Shown here one piece after another: positions 13,279-15,434 of a stretch of DNA of 15,434 bases. Made by a program: the position numbers and the translations under genes. Position 1 is the stretch's first letter, and every line of letters starts with the position of its first letter. The stretch is from JAAUSY01 sp964526735 (lineage in GTDB: Bacteria; Chloroflexota; Chloroflexia; Chloroflexales; Chloroflexaceae), in contig CAZGLO010000078.1 of assembly GCA_964526735.1 (NCBI GenBank), forward strand, positions 1 to 15,434, in the 5' to 3' direction. The notes under the pieces are model-generated. The model was not told the origin of the DNA and did not search any database. It saw only the letters and a program-made list of their open reading frames with translations.

Positions 13279-15384
13279 ATGATGCACCGCATTGCCATCT
13301 CGACCCAAAATCCGAACCGGTGGATCCCCATTGCGATGCTGTTTCTCTCCTCGCTGATGCTGCGCGTCTTTCAGCTTGGGACGCAAAGCTTGTGGCTGGA
13401 TGAGGGCAGCACGTGGGAGACGATCCAGCGCGGGTGGGGGTATTTGACGCTTGAACTGGCCAACCCCGTCTCCGCCTACCCGCTCTACCACCTCTTTCTG
13501 AAGCTGTGGACGACGGTGGCAGGCGATAGCGAGTGGGCATTACGGCTTCCTTCGGCGATTGCCGGAACGGGGGCGGTGATGGCGATTCTCGCCACGGCAA
13601 TGGAGCTGCAAGACCACCCCCAACCCGACAGCGCCTACCCCATCGCGGCGAGCCTCTTTATCTTCGCATCGCCCTTCGCCATCTGGTATGCTCAAGAGGC
13701 CAAAGTCTACAGTCTCTTCCTCTTGATGGCGATTTTGCTGGTGTGGAGCTTTGCGCGGGCGGTGCGGAAGGGCGAACGGTCGGCGTGGATACTCTATCTT
13801 TCGCTTGCGGCAGTAAGCATGTTCGTGCATCGGCTGGCCATGTTGGCGATTATCGGCTCACTATGCGCCCTATGGAACATCTCCCGCCACGATCCGTCTG
13901 TCACCAAAGCTATCCCCTTGCCCCCGCTCCCGCGTTCAATCCCCCTACGCATCCGCTCTGCCCTACGCGAGCGCCCCACAATCACCATGCTCCTCATTGC
14001 GGTTGTATTGAGCATCGCTATGCTGATAGGGATGATGGTGTGGCTTGGCAATGAGGGGGCAAGTACGGGGGCACATATCCCTGCAACCCCACCGCTCGCG
14101 CTCTGGCTGACGTTTGTGCGGTTTAGCGTTGACCGCGGGCCGGGGGAGATTGCGTGGTGGTGGCTTATCCCGTGGGGCGCATTGACGATATGGGGGATTG
14201 GTTCGCTGTTTGTCCCTCATCGGCAAGGGTTTGGTACCCCTCACCGCCGCACGATCCTGCTTTGCTTCCTGCTGATACCGCTTATGCTCTTCTTGGCGCA
14301 ACTCACCTTCACCCGCTTCTACGAAACGCGCTACCTGATGGTTATTTACCCCATTTGGTTGCTGATCCTCGCCAATCCTATCCTGATGATGAGGCGGTGG
14401 TCGTGGATATTTGTGTATTGGGGGCTTGTTGCGGCGACGTTGGTGGTGAGTGGCCTTGTGCTGACGCAGCCAGAGAAAGGCCTCTTCTCCCAAGCGCCGG
14501 TCAAAGAGCAGTATAAGGAGGCGATGGAGGTCGTGGCGGAGCGGCTCCACCCGGATGATTTGGTCGTCCTGCACCCACCCTACCTCGAACCACTCTACCA
14601 CTACTATATGCGCCGGTTGACGAGCGATATCCCGCCCAAGCCAATCACCTTTGGGCCGTTCAAGCAGGGGCAAACCAGCTTTAGCCAGAAGGATTGGGAT
14701 GCGCTTCGGCGGGACACCTTTGCTGGCCATCTGCGCAGCTTCCTGATTATATCGCCCGACCACGCCCGCACCGTCGATGAGCCGCATACTGATGATGAAT
14801 ATGGGCTTGTAGGGCTTTACTATGCCTATAGCTTTGAGCAGAAGAAATGGCCGTGTGGCATTTGGCGCTTCAATGGGGTGCACGTCTTTTGCCAGGAGTC
14901 GCCAGAGAGCTATGAGACGGGAGAGGTGCCGCATCCGGCGGTTGAGAAAACCGCACAATTTGGCGACTCACTCACGTTTTTGGGCTACACGCTCAAGGCA
15001 ACTATGCGGGAAGGAGTGGGCATCTACCGGGCGGGCGGGGTGATCCCTATCACGCTCTTCTGGGAGGTGGAGGAGCCGATTGAGGAGGGCTATCACACCT
15101 TCCTGCATCTCTGCCAAGACTGTAATCAGCCGCCTATCGCCAGCAATGACGGTGCCCCGCTTGAGGGCTACCTGCCGACGAATGTATGGCTCCCCGGCAA
15201 GCCCGCCCGCGATGACCGTACAATTCCGCTCCCCAGAGACCTGCCGCCGGGGGAATATCACCTCTTATTGGGCGTCTACCACCCCAATGAGCCTGCTCCT
15301 GAAGCCCGTCTGCCTATCAGCGGCGCGCAGACGATGGGCAGTAATCGGCTCTTCATTGCGACGGTTGAGGTGCGGGAGCCGTGA
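13279..15384 (+). CDS. GT39-like membrane glycosyltransferase with C-terminal beta domain
   Basis: This polytopic membrane enzyme of 701 residues likely takes sugar from a polyprenyl-phosphate carrier. The first helix (about 14-34) is followed by SLWLDEGSTW, whose Asp41-Glu42 is the characteristic acidic pair of the first extracytoplasmic loop. YAQEAKVYSL, a typical family motif, follows further on. About ten membrane helices run to about residue 400. A soluble region follows, then a beta-sandwich-like domain (561-701) with FGDSLTFLGYTLKA, ITLFWEV, YHTFLHLC and GEYHLLLGVYHP. I know this appended domain as common in Chloroflexota GTs; it may bind glycan. Tandem ATGs (13279, 13282) follow GAAGG. 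It is the last gene of the operon. Its TGA stop lies inside GTGAC, the predicted terminus of right-end-like copy 3, so its C-terminal end may have been set by an insertion. Confidence 0.85.
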   Translation: MMHRIAISTQNPNRWIPIAMLFLSSLMLRVFQLGTQSLWLDEGSTWETIQRGWGYLTLELANPVSAYPLYHLFLKLWTTVAGDSEWALRLPSAIAGTGAVMAILATAMELQDHPQPDSAYPIAASLFIFASPFAIWYAQEAKVYSLFLLMAILLVWSFARAVRKGERSAWILYLSLAAVSMFVHRLAMLAIIGSLCALWNISRHDPSVTKAIPLPPLPRSIPLRIRSALRERPTITMLLIAVVLSIAMLIGMMVWLGNEGASTGAHIPATPPLALWLTFVRFSVDRGPGEIAWWWLIPWGALTIWGIGSLFVPHRQGFGTPHRRTILLCFLLIPLMLFLAQLTFTRFYETRYLMVIYPIWLLILANPILMMRRWSWIFVYWGLVAATLVVSGLVLTQPEKGLFSQAPVKEQYKEAMEVVAERLHPDDLVVLHPPYLEPLYHYYMRRLTSDIPPKPITFGPFKQGQTSFSQKDWDALRRDTFAGHLRSFLIISPDHARTVDEPHTDDEYGLVGLYYAYSFEQKKWPCGIWRFNGVHVFCQESPESYETGEVPHPAVEKTAQFGDSLTFLGYTLKATMREGVGIYRAGGVIPITLFWEVEEPIEEGYHTFLHLCQDCNQPPIASNDGAPLEGYLPTNVWLPGKPARDDRTIPLPRDLPPGEYHLLLGVYHPNEPAPEARLPISGAQTMGSNRLFIATVEVREP

Positions 15385-15434
15385 CTACTCCCAACCCGAA
15401 AGGGTTGGGCTTCTCGGGTCGAAACCCAGGCTGT
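15381..15434 (-). mobile_element. IS200/IS605 right-end-like structure (copy 3), cut by the window edge
   Basis: CCCAACCC (15390-15397) and GGGTTGGG (15402-15409) form a perfect 8-bp stem with a GAAA loop. Read on the minus strand, the segment is GAAGCCC-stem-TTTC-stem-GGGAGTAGTCAC, the same layout as copies 1 and 2. A second hairpin, GGGT (15416-15419) with ACCC (15424-15427), lies just inside, as in copy 2. If correct, an element or its remnant extends right of the window, with tnpB, if present, on the minus strand. The hairpin could also act as a terminator for the GT operon, but it has no T-run. Confidence 0.5.

Noticed and set aside
13963..14958. 331-residue open frame on the minus strand inside the last GT gene
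   Set aside because: It is antisense to a clear membrane GT, with extreme His/Arg/Gln content and no domain.
15390..15409. Perfect 8-bp hairpin read simply as the GT operon's intrinsic terminator
   Set aside because: There is no T-run on the plus strand, and the reverse complement matches the right-end-like layout of the other two hairpins. A secondary terminator role is not excluded.

Overview
The window looks like a chromosomal segment of a Chloroflexota-type bacterium. This is inference: no rRNA or other phylogenetic marker is present. The grounds are moderately GC-rich coding, membrane glycosyltransferases (GTs) that carry extra beta-rich extracytoplasmic domains, a UvsE-family protein and a long Lon protease. 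There are nine protein genes, no tRNA or rRNA, no CRISPR array and no complete transposase. 

Layout: a MarR-family regulator (201-767, +) has a clear promoter and a palindromic operator candidate. An intergenic stretch then carries a terminator-like hairpin and an IS200/IS605 right-end-like hairpin. Next is an ATP-dependent Lon protease (1108-3840, +) with its intrinsic terminator. It converges on galT (3918-4940, -). A secreted, Pro-rich, DUF11-like protein (5264-6280, +) converges on, and overlaps by 11 bp, a two-gene minus-strand operon: a TPR protein (8581-7250) joined by a 1-nt TGATG overlap to a UvsE/UVDE-like TIM-barrel endonuclease (7250-6270). A divergent intergenic region with a perfect 7-7-7 inverted repeat separates these from a plus-strand GT operon: a large GT39/ArnT-like membrane GT (8908-11979), a cytoplasmic GT4 (12015-13262) and a second GT39-like membrane GT with a C-terminal beta domain (13279-15384). 

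How the genes fit together: the GT operon probably builds and transfers sugars onto a lipid-linked or surface glycan. The GT4 would act on the cytoplasmic side, and the two polytopic enzymes would transfer sugars from polyprenyl-phosphate donors outside the membrane. GalT (Leloir pathway) could supply UDP-galactose, though it is not in the same operon. The TPR-UvsE pair looks like a separate DNA-damage or nucleic-acid module. 

Three points deserve most attention. (1) Three hairpins share the pattern AAGCCC-stem-CTTT-stem-GGG-N-GTCAC. Two lie on the plus strand at 21-57 and 969-1002. The third, on the minus strand at 15381-15412, supplies the stop codon of the last GT gene. They look like IS200/IS605 (TnpB/omega-RNA type) right ends. 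(2) The UvsE-like enzyme keeps the recognisable metal-ligand motifs but lacks the Gln-aromatic pair that probes lesions in characterised UVDEs. (3) Short tandem duplications (9-18 bp) recur at gene edges, linkers and intergenic DNA throughout the window.
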